Below, piece by piece: positions 6,973 through 13,747 of a stretch of DNA of 13,747 nt. The stretch comes from CAYZUC01 sp964481705 (GTDB lineage Bacteria; Bacillota; Clostridia; Lachnospirales; Lachnospiraceae): contig CAYZUC010000077.1 of assembly GCA_964481705.1 (NCBI GenBank), positions 1 through 13,747 of the forward strand. Reading direction: 5' to 3'. Below the pieces are notes generated by a model that was not told the DNA's origin, did no database searches, and worked only from the letters and a program-made list of their open reading frames with translations. The position numbers and the translations under genes are program-made. Each line of letters opens with the position of its first letter. The stretch's first letter is position 1.

Positions 6973-7073
6973 CAATACTTGTGAAGATCAAGTATGCGGA
7001 TTACATATTCATTTCCTTCTATTGTATTCTGTTGAGTAATTGCTTGAGATTCAGCACCTACATCCTTTTTCAT
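6972..7073 (-). pseudogene. 33-codon ORF copying the helicase N-terminus, coupled to the Fic stop
   Basis: The ATG (7073-7071) follows the Fic TGA stop (7076-7074) with no gap. An AAAGAAG sequence inside the end of the Fic gene could serve as ribosome binding site. After a unique nine-residue start (MKKDVGAES) the product reads QAITQQNTIEGNEYVIRILD then LHKY and stops in the next terminator. Residues 10-33 match residues 14-37 of the large helicase encoded at 2688-6023, with only V/A, D/E and F/L changes. The simplest reading is the surviving start of a second, divergent helicase gene that once followed the Fic gene, lost by deletion. It may still be translated as a short peptide. It could instead be a functional mini-gene; nothing shows that. 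Confidence 0.65.
6974..7048. repeat. Direct repeat copy B (helicase-start fragment)
   Basis: Partner of 5912-5986, offset by 1062 bases in the same orientation, 69 of 75 positions identical. Similarity stops on one side next to the terminator hairpin and on the other within the first dozen codons of the short ORF. Confidence 0.9.
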
Positions 7074-8228
7074 TCAAATTACTTCTTTACGAAATTTGTA
7101 TTTTCCTTTTCCATATCCCGTAACAGCTTCTATTATCTTTGCTTCGACCAATTCCTTGATCAGTTCCGAAGCTCTTGTATTACCCAGTTTCGTAATCTCT
7201 TGTACATCAGATCTCCCAAAAAATGACTGTGTACCTAATGCACTATATAGATTACGAACATGTTCTATTGTCTTTATTGAAAATCCATTCAATGCATCTC
7301 TGTATATTTGAAAATTGGTATCGTCCGCTTTTTCTTCCCCAATGTTCGCTTTTGGTGTGTGAATGTTCGCTTTTTCTTCCTCAATGTTCGCTTTTTGATA
7401 GTCTCTGTATATTCCACTTACATGCATTGATCTATTATGAAGTTCATTTTGTTGATCGCATAAAAGATTTCTCAAAAACAGCTCCAAATACTCTGTGGTT
7501 TCATGAATTCCTTTCACCAGATTAGTATAATTTGCTCTTACCAATGCATTTCTGAAATACCATGCATTTTCAGCAAAAATATCATTCGTTGCCTGAAATC
7601 CTAAAGTTCGAAGATATTTAATAAAGAACACTGCTGTCGTTCTTGTATTACCCTCAGAAAAAACGCGAATCTGCCATAGTCCGGAAACAAACCTTGCCAA
7701 ATGATGAATAATTTCATCCATTGATAATCCTTTATAACTATAATCCTTTTCCTGCAAAAAATCATAATCTAATGTCGCTCGAAGTTCTGTAGCACTCCCA
7801 TACATCACGGTTTCTCCACCCAGCACCCATTCTTTTTTCGTAATATTATAATCACGTTTTCTTCCTGCATGCCCGTAAATTCCGGTAAACAATTTCTTAT
7901 GGATAGAAATATATTCGTCCGGTGTAAAAGAAAAGGCTTTTTCAGATAATTCCTTTGCTATTCTTACAGAGACTTTATCTGCTTCTTCGGTTCGTTCATC
8001 CTGATCGCTTTTAGGATTTTCTTCATAGTGCGTATCTAGTAACTGCTGCGCTTCATCACTTGAAATCTCACCTTCAATATTTTGAATTGCAGTTTGCAAT
8101 AAGTATTTTGAAGGTTTAAGCCTATCCACTGCCTGCAATCCAATAGCCGTGTGCCATGCATAACTTTTATCTCTCTTATTCGGTTCCGTTTGTTTCAAAT
8201 ATTCTTTGAATGGATCCTGTTCCATCAT
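7074..8228 (-). CDS. Fic-domain protein with altered active-site motif and C-terminal winged helix
   Basis: A 384-residue protein; the ATG at 8228 is preceded by GGAGG, and the adjacent second ATG is equally possible. The N-terminus (about 22-55) has YAWHTAIGLQ and QNIEGEIS, the segment holding the inhibitory-helix glutamate in self-inhibited Fic proteins. The Fic core contains the target-binding flap NITKKEWVLGGETVMYGSA (128-146) and the motif QIRVFSEGNTRTTAVF (186-201). Active Fic enzymes normally have H-x-F-x-(D/E)-G-N; here the catalytic His position is Arg188 (codon CGC), so AMP transfer is doubtful. A linker of four seven-residue repeats (279-306) leads to a winged-helix domain (about 320-380, RSDVQEITKLGNTRASELIKEL), which may bind DNA for autoregulation. 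The stop codon abuts the start of a 33-codon ORF. Confidence 0.88.
   Translation of the reverse strand: MMEQDPFKEYLKQTEPNKRDKSYAWHTAIGLQAVDRLKPSKYLLQTAIQNIEGEISSDEAQQLLDTHYEENPKSDQDERTEEADKVSVRIAKELSEKAFSFTPDEYISIHKKLFTGIYGHAGRKRDYNITKKEWVLGGETVMYGSATELRATLDYDFLQEKDYSYKGLSMDEIIHHLARFVSGLWQIRVFSEGNTRTTAVFFIKYLRTLGFQATNDIFAENAWYFRNALVRANYTNLVKGIHETTEYLELFLRNLLCDQQNELHNRSMHVSGIYRDYQKANIEEEKANIHTPKANIGEEKADDTNFQIYRDALNGFSIKTIEHVRNLYSALGTQSFFGRSDVQEITKLGNTRASELIKELVEAKIIEAVTGYGKGKYKFRKEVI
7311..7394 (-). repeat. 21-bp tandem repeat in the Fic gene linker
   Basis: Four in-frame 21-bp units encode KANIEEE, KANIHTP, KANIGEE and the decayed KADDTNF (residues 279-306). The core AAAGCGAACATT is present in three units. 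Because the unit is a multiple of three, copy-number changes would lengthen or shorten the linker without breaking the frame. Confidence 0.85.
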
Positions 8229-8558
8229 GACACCTCCATATCATAAATTTCATAAAATACTTTATCTATTTTATTTTGACGCTTTATAGAATACTTTTTA
8301 CTGTATCACATGTCCTCTATCGTCTTTTTGATTATATTCTCTTTACAAAACAAATTTAATTGCAGATTACCTTCTCCTTATAGTGAACTATTGTGGAAAT
8401 AAGATTTTCTCATCCTCTATTCTGACTGATAGTTCGAAAACTCCCCGATTTCATGGCTTTCTCTTGACGTCTATCTCTATCAAATCTACAATTAAATCAT
8501 CAATTAGCGCTGTATTTGATAAATAGACATTGAAAAAAGTGAAAGAAAAGAGGTTCCT
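8229..8558. other. Divergent intergenic region between the Fic and CPBP genes
   Basis: This 330-base AT-rich gap carries the upstream region of the Fic gene on one side, with an RBS but no promoter I can choose with confidence. On the other side is the CPBP promoter (8464-8492). An 8-bp inverted repeat, TATCAAAT (8478-8485) and ATTTGATA (8514-8521), flanks the start region of the CPBP transcript. No small gene or RNA is evident. Confidence 0.6.
8464..8492 (+). promoter_or_regulatory. Sigma-A-type promoter of the CPBP gene
   Basis: TTGACG (8464-8469) and TACAAT (8487-8492) are 17 bp apart, a near-consensus vegetative promoter. It would start transcription about 60 bases ahead of the ATG at 8559. 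Confidence 0.7.
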
Positions 8559-9338
8559 ATGACAAAAGACACGACATCTTTTAACAAACAATTTGCCCTC
8601 TATATGGTGGGCGCATTCGGAGTTACTTGGGTTTTAGAACTTATACTGATTATCTTAGATAAAATCGGAGTGCTTGCCGGTTCACCGGTATTATTTGCCG
8701 GGATTATGACATTTGCAGTTTTTGGTCCGGCAGTCGGTGCTTTTCTTGCATGGAAAGCCTCCGGAGAAATTGATGGCTTTCGTTCCTTTTTGAAAAAGGA
8801 ATTGTGCCATGGCAATGCTTTGACCATAATCCTTACGGTAGTTGTGACAATGGCTATCATGCTGATCACACATTTTCTATCTGTTCCGAGAAGTAAGGAG
8901 CCCTGGTTCATGTTCCTTGTTTACATACCTTATATGATTTTCGGAGGAGGTTTTGAAGAGCTCGGATGGAGAGGATTCTTACACCCTTTCTTAAAAAAGA
9001 AGTTTGGGTTAGCTGTCTCCATTCTCGCACTTGGTGTGATCTGGGCGGTGTGGCATCTGCCTCTTTGGTTTGTTTCTTCTACATCACAGGCATCTGAGAA
9101 TTTCTTCAGCTTTTTGATCCTGTGTGTTTGTTTATCAACCGTACTTGCAGTAGTTTATGAGTTCACCGAGAATACGGCTGCTTGTATTATGATTCATGCC
9201 TGGTTTAACGTATTGTTTGAAATGTTTGACAACACACTTACGGAGTTTTCTTTTACAGCTATCTTCCGTTATGTACTGCTTGCCATTTTCGCGATTGCCG
9301 CATATCTTATTGGGCTGAAGGTCAAGAAACGTGTTTGA
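8559..9338 (+). CDS. CPBP-family intramembrane metalloprotease (Abi/CAAX-like)
   Basis: A 259-residue polytopic membrane protein with hydrophobic helices at about 10-37, 42-65, 87-106, 116-131, 150-172, 181-200 and 231-253. The family motifs are present: EExxxR as EELGWRGFL (E133, E134, R138), a histidine motif AVWHLPLWF (H166) and a third motif MIHAWFN (H213, N217), which together form the zinc site buried in the membrane. Relatives include eukaryotic CAAX proteases and bacterial proteins for bacteriocin self-immunity or signalling; the substrate here is unknown. The ATG at 8559 follows AAAGAAAAGAGG. The gene is transcribed alone from the promoter at 8464-8492 and converges on the MocR gene, with only 31 bases between the two stops and no obvious hairpin there. 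Confidence 0.9.
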   Translation: MTKDTTSFNKQFALYMVGAFGVTWVLELILIILDKIGVLAGSPVLFAGIMTFAVFGPAVGAFLAWKASGEIDGFRSFLKKELCHGNALTIILTVVVTMAIMLITHFLSVPRSKEPWFMFLVYIPYMIFGGGFEELGWRGFLHPFLKKKFGLAVSILALGVIWAVWHLPLWFVSSTSQASENFFSFLILCVCLSTVLAVVYEFTENTAACIMIHAWFNVLFEMFDNTLTEFSFTAIFRYVLLAIFAIAAYLIGLKVKKRV

Positions 9339-9369
9339 CCAGCAGAAATTCGACCAGTAGGAAGGTTAT

Positions 9370-10749
9370 TTATCCGAGTAACTCTCTCAGTAATCTCAGG
9401 CCTTCCCGAAATTTCTCTATCGTGTGCTCCGAGATTAACGATAACCGGACTGCATTTGGTACTTCACCGGTTCCAACAACAAACCGCGATGCTGTACATA
9501 CCTGCAATCCTCTTTCTAAAGCAGTTCGCTCAAATTCATCCGGTCTATAGGATTCCGGTAGCGTTAACCAGCAAATCGGACTGTGAATATCTGCTGTTGC
9601 ATTCATGTCGCCACACATTTCCTTAAAAATATGGAATCGTTCCTCGATCTCCAGAATTCGAAGCCGCCTGATTTCATCAAACTGACCGGATAAAACCAGT
9701 CTGGTAAAGAGCTGCATCATCAGTACCGGAGATGTTATCTGCATGGCATAGAGACACTCTCCCACCAGCCCTTTATAGCGCATAGGGACATGCATAACTG
9801 CCAGCCTCAGTCCCGGTGACATTACCTTTGATACACTGGAAATCAACAATCCATAATCCGGCGCAAAGGATGCAATCGTCGGTAATGGCATGGGAATAAA
9901 AAGTGAGTAAATAGCGTCTTCTATGATTGGCAATTGCTTCTTTTGTGCAAAAGAGGCAATTGTTTTTCTTGTCTTCAAATCCATAACCTCCGATGTGGGA
10001 TTATTAAAGTCCGGCACAAAATAAAAGCCTTTTACTTTTTGGTTTTTTGAAACATATTCCAGAGATTCCTCTGTAATCCTCCCCTCATGTACGGGTAAGG
10101 ATATCAATTGAATTCCCAAAATCTTTGCTACCATTTTCAGACCTGGATAGCTTACCGACATGGTCGCAACCCTATCTCCTCTCTTAAAGAGCGATGCCAT
10201 AATTGCAAATATCGCATTCTGACTTCCATTGGAAAAGAGGATATGGTCACGATCCGTATCCAATCCAAAGTACCCAAACCATTGTCTGGCTGCTTTTATC
10301 TGTAAATCATCATATTCCACAGGACCATACTGCAATACCTTATAAAAATCAGGCTCCTCCACCATCTTCTTGATATAGTCAGAAGCCATCTCATTAATAT
10401 CCGGATTGGGAAGAATCGCTCCCATCTCGATAATATGCTGATTGGGTGCATTGATCAAAAGTACTCCCTGAGAGGCGGCATCCGAAGACACATACGTTCC
10501 CCTTCCAACAGCACTGCAGATCAATCCCTTTTGTTCACACAGCTTAAATGCTCTCGTAATCGTACTGAGATTCACATCCAGAAAATCGGCCAGTTCTCTT
10601 TGCGGTGGCAGCTTTGTGCCGGGCGTCAGCTTACCACTCATGATATCCTCCTTTAGACGTTTTGCCAAATAGATGTAAATGGGATCATCGGATGGCTCAA
10701 GACTTGGTTTCCAGCTCATGGGATATTCTTCAAATGAATTAACAGGCAT
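9370..10749 (-). CDS. MocR-type transcriptional regulator (GntR HTH plus aminotransferase domain)
   Basis: A 459-residue regulator. The ATG at 10749 is chosen over the one six codons upstream (10767) because AAAGGAGA lies directly ahead of it and would be inside the coding sequence of the longer form. The GntR-type winged helix spans about 18-90, with PPQRELADFLDVNLSTITRA and the GRGTYV turn. The rest is a class I aminotransferase fold that keeps the PLP-site residues: NNP (about 249-251), an EDA aspartate (about 278), the Schiff-base lysine in SVSK (about 308) and a late arginine in VRLSL (about 435). Members such as GabR and PdxR sense amino compounds through PLP. It is divergent from an aminotransferase gene with shared control DNA, so it most likely regulates that gene and itself. 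The effector is unknown. Confidence 0.92.
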   Translation of the reverse strand: MPVNSFEEYPMSWKPSLEPSDDPIYIYLAKRLKEDIMSGKLTPGTKLPPQRELADFLDVNLSTITRAFKLCEQKGLICSAVGRGTYVSSDAASQGVLLINAPNQHIIEMGAILPNPDINEMASDYIKKMVEEPDFYKVLQYGPVEYDDLQIKAARQWFGYFGLDTDRDHILFSNGSQNAIFAIMASLFKRGDRVATMSVSYPGLKMVAKILGIQLISLPVHEGRITEESLEYVSKNQKVKGFYFVPDFNNPTSEVMDLKTRKTIASFAQKKQLPIIEDAIYSLFIPMPLPTIASFAPDYGLLISSVSKVMSPGLRLAVMHVPMRYKGLVGECLYAMQITSPVLMMQLFTRLVLSGQFDEIRRLRILEIEERFHIFKEMCGDMNATADIHSPICWLTLPESYRPDEFERTALERGLQVCTASRFVVGTGEVPNAVRLSLISEHTIEKFREGLRLLRELLG

Positions 10750-10770
10750 ACGGATTCTCCTTTCCATTTA

Positions 10771-10827
10771 TGTATAAATCAAATTGTCTTGCATACAATT
10801 TTACTATTGTTTGTTTCCGTATACAAT
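10771..10827. promoter_or_regulatory. Divergent promoters with MocR-type direct repeats
   Basis: Two 9-bp elements, GCATACAAT (10791-10799) and GTATACAAT (10819-10827), are direct repeats 28 bp apart. Each also pairs with an upstream ATTGT, forming ATTGT...ACAAT half-symmetry. The first contains the -35 (TTGTAT, plus 10793-10798) of a minus-strand promoter whose -10 is TATACA (plus 10771-10776), 16 bp spacing, for the MocR gene. The second supplies the -10 TACAAT (10822-10827) of a plus-strand promoter with a weak -35 (TTTTAC, 10799-10804) for the aminotransferase. MocR proteins typically bind two direct repeats over such promoters. Confidence 0.6.
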
Positions 10828-10868
10828 GATAAACTCTAAAAAATCAAATGAAACAGGAGGAGTCCATT

Positions 10869-12041
10869 ATGAATGAACAAAAAATATCGAACCTAAGCCT
10901 TGTAACACCACTATCCTTTATTCGCGGCATTTTAAAAGCGACGGAGCAAAAGGATATGATTTCCTTTGCCGGTGGACTTCCAAATCCCATTTCCTTCCCT
11001 CAGGAGGAATTAAAGGTTTCCACGAATCGGATCATCGATACCTATGGCGCGAAGGTATTTCAATATGCTGCTACCGCTGGTCTGCAGTCTCTTCGTGAGT
11101 ATATCGCTAACCGCCTGAATCAGAAGTATGCCATGGACATAAATCCAGATGAGATTATCATAACCACCGGTTCCCAGCAGGCTCTCGACTTAATTGGAAA
11201 GGTATTGATTAACAAAGGGGATTCCATTGTCATCGAAAAGCCTGGCTATCTCGGTGCAATCCAAGCCTTTTCCCAATATCAGCCGGATTTTCATGCCATT
11301 ACACTACAAGAGGACGGCATGGATATGGACGAATTGGAAGAGATTCTGAAGACCACAAATCCAAAGTTTGCTTATACGGTTCCGAATTATCAGAATCCAA
11401 CGGGCCTGACCTACTCCAAAGAAAAAAGAGAGCAGATGCTCTCTCTTATCACAAAATATCATGTTATCCTTATGGAGGACGATCCCTATGGTGAGCTTTG
11501 CTTTACCGGATCTCCCAAAGGTTATATCAGCGCACCCAACTTTGCAGGAAGTATTCTTCTTGGTACCTTCTCCAAGACAATCACACCCGGCATGCGTCTC
11601 GGATTCATGATTGTAAGAGATACGGAACTACGGAAACGACTTAACACCGCAAAGGAAGCGGCTGATCTGCATTCCAATATTTTCTCCCAGTATATTATCT
11701 GGGATTATGTAACACATAATGATATAGAGCAGCACATTGAAGCCATTCGTTGTTTATACAAAGGCCAGTGCGAAGCCATGATTCACGCCATGGAGCAATA
11801 CTTTCCCGACAGTGTTACCTTCACCCGACCTACTGGAGGTATGTTCCTATGGGCAACGCTCCCAGAAGGTCAGTCATCGCTTGAGCTCTTCGAGCGCTCC
11901 CAAAAAGAAAATGTGGTATTTGTGCCCGGAAATCCTTTCTACACCGACGGACGAAATGCGAATACCATGAGACTGAATTACACCAATTCCTCCTGTGAAA
12001 TGATAGAAGAAGGAATCAAACGATTGGGAAGGTTGATGTAA
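10869..12041 (+). CDS. PLP-dependent class I/II aminotransferase (LysN / KAT-II type)
   Basis: A 390-residue cytoplasmic enzyme. An ATG seven codons upstream (10848) is in frame, but AGGAGG at 10855-10860 stands eight bases ahead of the ATG at 10869, which fixes the start. The fold-type I motifs are complete: ITTGSQQALDL (98-108) for the PLP phosphate, NYQNPTG with N176, EDDPY with D204, the Schiff-base lysine in GTFSKTITPGMRLGF (K236) and the substrate-carboxylate arginine in MRLNY (R368). The sequence style fits the group containing 2-aminoadipate aminotransferase LysN and valine/aromatic or multi-substrate transaminases; the exact amino donor cannot be read from sequence. It sits alone on the plus strand, divergent from the MocR regulator, and converges on the WYL regulator gene. 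Confidence 0.92.
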   Translation: MNEQKISNLSLVTPLSFIRGILKATEQKDMISFAGGLPNPISFPQEELKVSTNRIIDTYGAKVFQYAATAGLQSLREYIANRLNQKYAMDINPDEIIITTGSQQALDLIGKVLINKGDSIVIEKPGYLGAIQAFSQYQPDFHAITLQEDGMDMDELEEILKTTNPKFAYTVPNYQNPTGLTYSKEKREQMLSLITKYHVILMEDDPYGELCFTGSPKGYISAPNFAGSILLGTFSKTITPGMRLGFMIVRDTELRKRLNTAKEAADLHSNIFSQYIIWDYVTHNDIEQHIEAIRCLYKGQCEAMIHAMEQYFPDSVTFTRPTGGMFLWATLPEGQSSLELFERSQKENVVFVPGNPFYTDGRNANTMRLNYTNSSCEMIEEGIKRLGRLM

Positions 12042-12044
12042 CTA

Positions 12045-12067
12045 GTTATTTGTACTGGTTATTTGTA
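12045..12067. repeat. Direct repeat GTTATTTGTA at the convergent gene junction
   Basis: GTTATTTGTA occurs at 12045-12054 and 12058-12067, 13 bp apart, between the aminotransferase stop and across the stop codon of the WYL gene. It looks like a small slippage duplication. No terminator hairpin is visible in this 17-base gap. Confidence 0.7.
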
Positions 12068-13051
12068 ATTGAACGCAAATTCTTCTGCTGCTTTTTGCAT
12101 CTGCGAAACGACCTCTTCCGGTCCGGTGACCTTTACCTCTTTACCGAGGCTGAAGATCCATCCAAAAAATTGTGGACTGATGGCTACATCGACCGCTACA
12201 AAGCTGTGGTCATCATCCACCTTGCGGAAGCTGATTTCTTTTCCGAAACGATCTAGGAAAACACCACACATGCTGTTCGGGAACTGAATATGGACCTTTG
12301 TCCTCGTGCCACTGTACATGCCAAAGGTAGCCTTGGAATAAGCCCCCATATCAAAGTTCCGAAAGATTTCTTTTCCCTCTCTTCTCTCCTCGTCTACTGA
12401 GATATGCATCATTTTATCCACACGATAATGCTTAATCTTTTGGTCGTGATCATCGTATGCGACCAGATAATAATTCTCATCATCCCAGGTAAGGGCCCAG
12501 GGACTGACCACGAACCAATCACCATTATGTCTCGGAACCAGCTTCTTCTCTATGCTCCATTTGTAATATTTGAATCGTATCTTTTGATTGCTGTTGATTG
12601 CGGAATATATATCATCTACGTTATAGTACACGCTCTCATTCATATTCTTGACGCGGTCTGTAATATATACTTGTCGCTGGAGCTGTCTGGCCTGATGTTC
12701 ACTGACAAGACTCTTAATCTTGGTGATCAGCTCACGCGATTTTGTCTGGGTGATAAATTTTGAGGATTGAATTGCATCAATGAGTAGCTTTACCTCCGCT
12801 AATTCAAATTCTCTTGCTCCCACATGATAATAGGTCTCTCTGCCGATTTGTTCCTTAATGATTTCTACTCCGAATCGATCTGTCATATCTTGAAAGTCAT
12901 TGTAGATACTCTTCCGCTCTGCAGTTACATCATACTTTTCAAGCTCGTCCACAATTTGGGGCAGTGTAAGCCCATGTTCATCATCGGTCTTTTCCCGCAT
13001 TACTTTCATAAGATAGGTAAATTTGAATTTCTGATTGGTTCCCCTTGGCAT
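12059..13051 (-). CDS. WYL-domain transcriptional regulator
   Basis: A 330-residue regulator with the usual family length. The ATG at 13051 follows GGGAGG at good spacing. An N-terminal DeoR-like winged helix spans about 8-75, with LTLPQIVDELEKY and TAERKSIYNDFQDM as the helix-turn-helix. A helical linker (about 80-145) follows, then the WYL domain (about 147-215), where the signature region reads SPWALTWDDENYYLVAYD with YYL in the WYL position, followed by HYRVDKM. The C-terminal WCX-type extension (about 248-325) completes the protein. WYL domains bind ligands, in known cases nucleic acid, and many such regulators control DNA-damage or defence genes. No direct target adjoins it here; the palindrome and repeats in its own leader suggest autoregulation. 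Confidence 0.9.
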   Translation of the reverse strand: MPRGTNQKFKFTYLMKVMREKTDDEHGLTLPQIVDELEKYDVTAERKSIYNDFQDMTDRFGVEIIKEQIGRETYYHVGAREFELAEVKLLIDAIQSSKFITQTKSRELITKIKSLVSEHQARQLQRQVYITDRVKNMNESVYYNVDDIYSAINSNQKIRFKYYKWSIEKKLVPRHNGDWFVVSPWALTWDDENYYLVAYDDHDQKIKHYRVDKMMHISVDEERREGKEIFRNFDMGAYSKATFGMYSGTRTKVHIQFPNSMCGVFLDRFGKEISFRKVDDDHSFVAVDVAISPQFFGWIFSLGKEVKVTGPEEVVSQMQKAAEEFAFNYK

Positions 13052-13063
13052 AATAACCTCCCT

Positions 13064-13103
13064 TTATCATTGCTCTCTATTGTTCTCGATTGCTTTCGGT
13101 TGC
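13064..13103 (-). repeat. 10-bp-period repeat in the WYL leader
   Basis: On the minus strand four imperfect 10-base units follow each other: GCAACCGAAA, GCAATCGAGA, ACAATAGAGA and GCAATGATAA, ending a few bases before the RBS. A period of one helical turn would place equal contacts on one DNA face, as in cooperative binding sites. It could also be chance purine-rich leader sequence. Confidence 0.5.
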
Positions 13104-13148
13104 ATCCTGTCGTTCGTTTCTTTTGCTGTTCACTTATTCTTCTCACTT

Positions 13149-13163
13149 ATGATATAGTATCAT
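13149..13163. promoter_or_regulatory. Palindrome ATGATA-TAG-TATCAT upstream of the WYL gene
   Basis: Perfect 6-bp arms with a 3-base centre, about 100 bp ahead of the WYL start codon. Read on the minus strand it contains TATGAT and TACTAT, both usable as a -10, so the palindrome would overlap the promoter. This is the expected place for an autoregulatory operator; the -35 is not clear. Confidence 0.4.
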
Positions 13164-13399
13164 ATTCTCAGATATTTCTTCTCATTTCCTATTTGTGCTA
13201 GAACATATAACTTATATTGTTTTATTTGTGTAAGTATTAATGACGAAACGATTGGAGTGTTATATAATTACATTGCTCAGTAATAGCTGCCTGTGAAGTA
13301 TTCAGTAAATTGGTATATCATCGCTAAGATAATAGATCACCTGCTTGTCAGATTATAATTTCTCTTTGAGTTGCTCCTCGATAAATCGAAGTTTGAATT

Positions 13400-13747
13400 T
13401 TATTTTAGCCTAATCTCATAGTTATGAAAAAAATAAATTATGAACATTATGATTCCGATAATTCCAATCAATCCTCCAACACCAGTTCCATTATTATTAG
13501 GATAGTAGTAATTAATCATTAAATGCACAGGCACGAGAAGTATTGCAATTGCCAACCATATCAATTCCGTTCGGAGTAGACTTTTCTGTGCCTTAACTTT
13601 TTTTCCCTGTAAATTAAGTAAATTCTCTTCGGCCTTTTCTTTATAATTATCCATATCAATATGTTCCCCTGTCAGAAGTTCATTGACACTAATCGTTATT
13701 AAATTACATAGTTCCAGCATGATGGATACATCTGGCATGCTTTTACC
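13400..13747 (-). CDS. Xre-family regulator with C-terminal membrane helices, 5' part outside the window
   Basis: The frame is open to the end of the window (GKS precedes the first in-window methionine), so the N-terminal helix-turn-helix lies outside. The visible start, MPDVSIMLELCNLITISVNELLTGE, is the last part of an HTH_3 domain as found in many Firmicute Xre regulators. A charged linker (DNYKEKAEENLLNLQGKK, then KAQKSLLR) leads to two membrane segments, TELIWLAIAILLVPVHLMI and VGGLIGIIGIIMFIIYFF, separated by a short asparagine/glycine loop. This membrane-tethered Xre layout is common in Lachnospiraceae, and the target is often unknown. The end YEIRLK is abrupt: a basic, coding-like stretch follows in another minus frame (13353-13399), so a frameshift near the 3' end is possible. 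Confidence 0.8.
   Translation of the reverse strand, partial: GKSMPDVSIMLELCNLITISVNELLTGEHIDMDNYKEKAEENLLNLQGKKVKAQKSLLRTELIWLAIAILLVPVHLMINYYYPNNNGTGVGGLIGIIGIIMFIIYFFHNYEIRLK

Larger units (their letters stand above)
13052..13399. other. WYL leader and intergenic region
   Basis: This 348-base gap holds the WYL leader with a 10-bp repeat (13064-13103) and a palindrome (13149-13163). Beyond it is AT-rich DNA without a start codon and RBS on either strand that I would accept. The end nearest the Xre gene (13353-13399) keeps an open, coding-like minus frame that may be the shifted tail of that gene. Confidence 0.55.

Noticed and set aside
6873..7226. Plus-strand frame of 117 codons covering the Fic 3' end, terminator and repeat
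   Set aside because: It reads through a strong hairpin terminator and antisense to the Fic gene and helicase-start copy; no RBS or protein-like composition.
8600..8911. Minus-strand frame of 103 codons inside the CPBP gene
   Set aside because: Antisense shadow of a well-supported membrane protease whose motifs are intact.
12404..12763. Plus-strand hydrophobic frame of 119 codons inside the WYL gene
   Set aside because: Antisense to a full-length WYL regulator; its hydrophobicity comes from reading charged codons backwards, and it has no RBS.
12824..13201. Plus-strand frame of 125 codons over the WYL 5' end and leader
   Set aside because: Antisense to the WYL start and control region with no RBS; hydrophobic shadow.

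Overview
The window reads as chromosomal DNA from a low-GC Firmicute, most likely a Clostridia/Lachnospiraceae-type bacterium. The signs are strong AGGAGG-type ribosome binding sites, AT-rich intergenic DNA, T-tailed hairpin terminators, sigma-A-like promoters, and a gene set (MocR regulator, WYL regulator, CPBP protease, Xre/membrane protein) typical of that group. The organism call is an inference from style; there is no rRNA or other marker gene.

Region 1 (about 1-8230) is AT-rich accessory DNA with every gene on the minus strand. Read in the direction of transcription it holds: a Fic-fold protein with an altered active-site motif; a 33-codon ORF that begins right at the Fic stop codon and copies the start of the nearby helicase gene; a terminator; a 38-residue cysteine-rich ORF and a 130-residue membrane-anchored acidic protein with their own terminator; a large UvrD/helicase IV-like protein (1111 residues) carrying an inserted PD-(D/E)XK-like segment, two zinc ribbons and a C-terminal RQC-like domain; a frameshifted and truncated DUF1016/YhcG gene; a NERD-nuclease plus zinc-ribbon protein; and a small ABM-like protein with its own promoter, palindromic operator and terminator. 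The helicase, DUF1016 remnant, NERD nuclease and Fic gene together look like a defence-island or mobile-element neighbourhood. The helicase/NERD pair is the best candidate for an undescribed DNA-processing defence system.

Region 2 (about 8230-13050) looks more like conserved chromosome. A CPBP-family membrane protease gene on the plus strand converges on a MocR-type regulator (GntR HTH plus aminotransferase-like domain). The MocR gene is divergent from a class I/II aminotransferase of the LysN/KAT-II type, and the short space between them holds repeated ATACAAT elements overlapping both predicted promoters, which suggests MocR controls itself and the aminotransferase. The aminotransferase converges on a WYL-domain regulator gene.

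Region 3 (about 13052-13747) holds the WYL leader with a palindrome and a 10-bp-period repeat, then the 3' part of an Xre-type regulator with two membrane helices that runs off the window edge.
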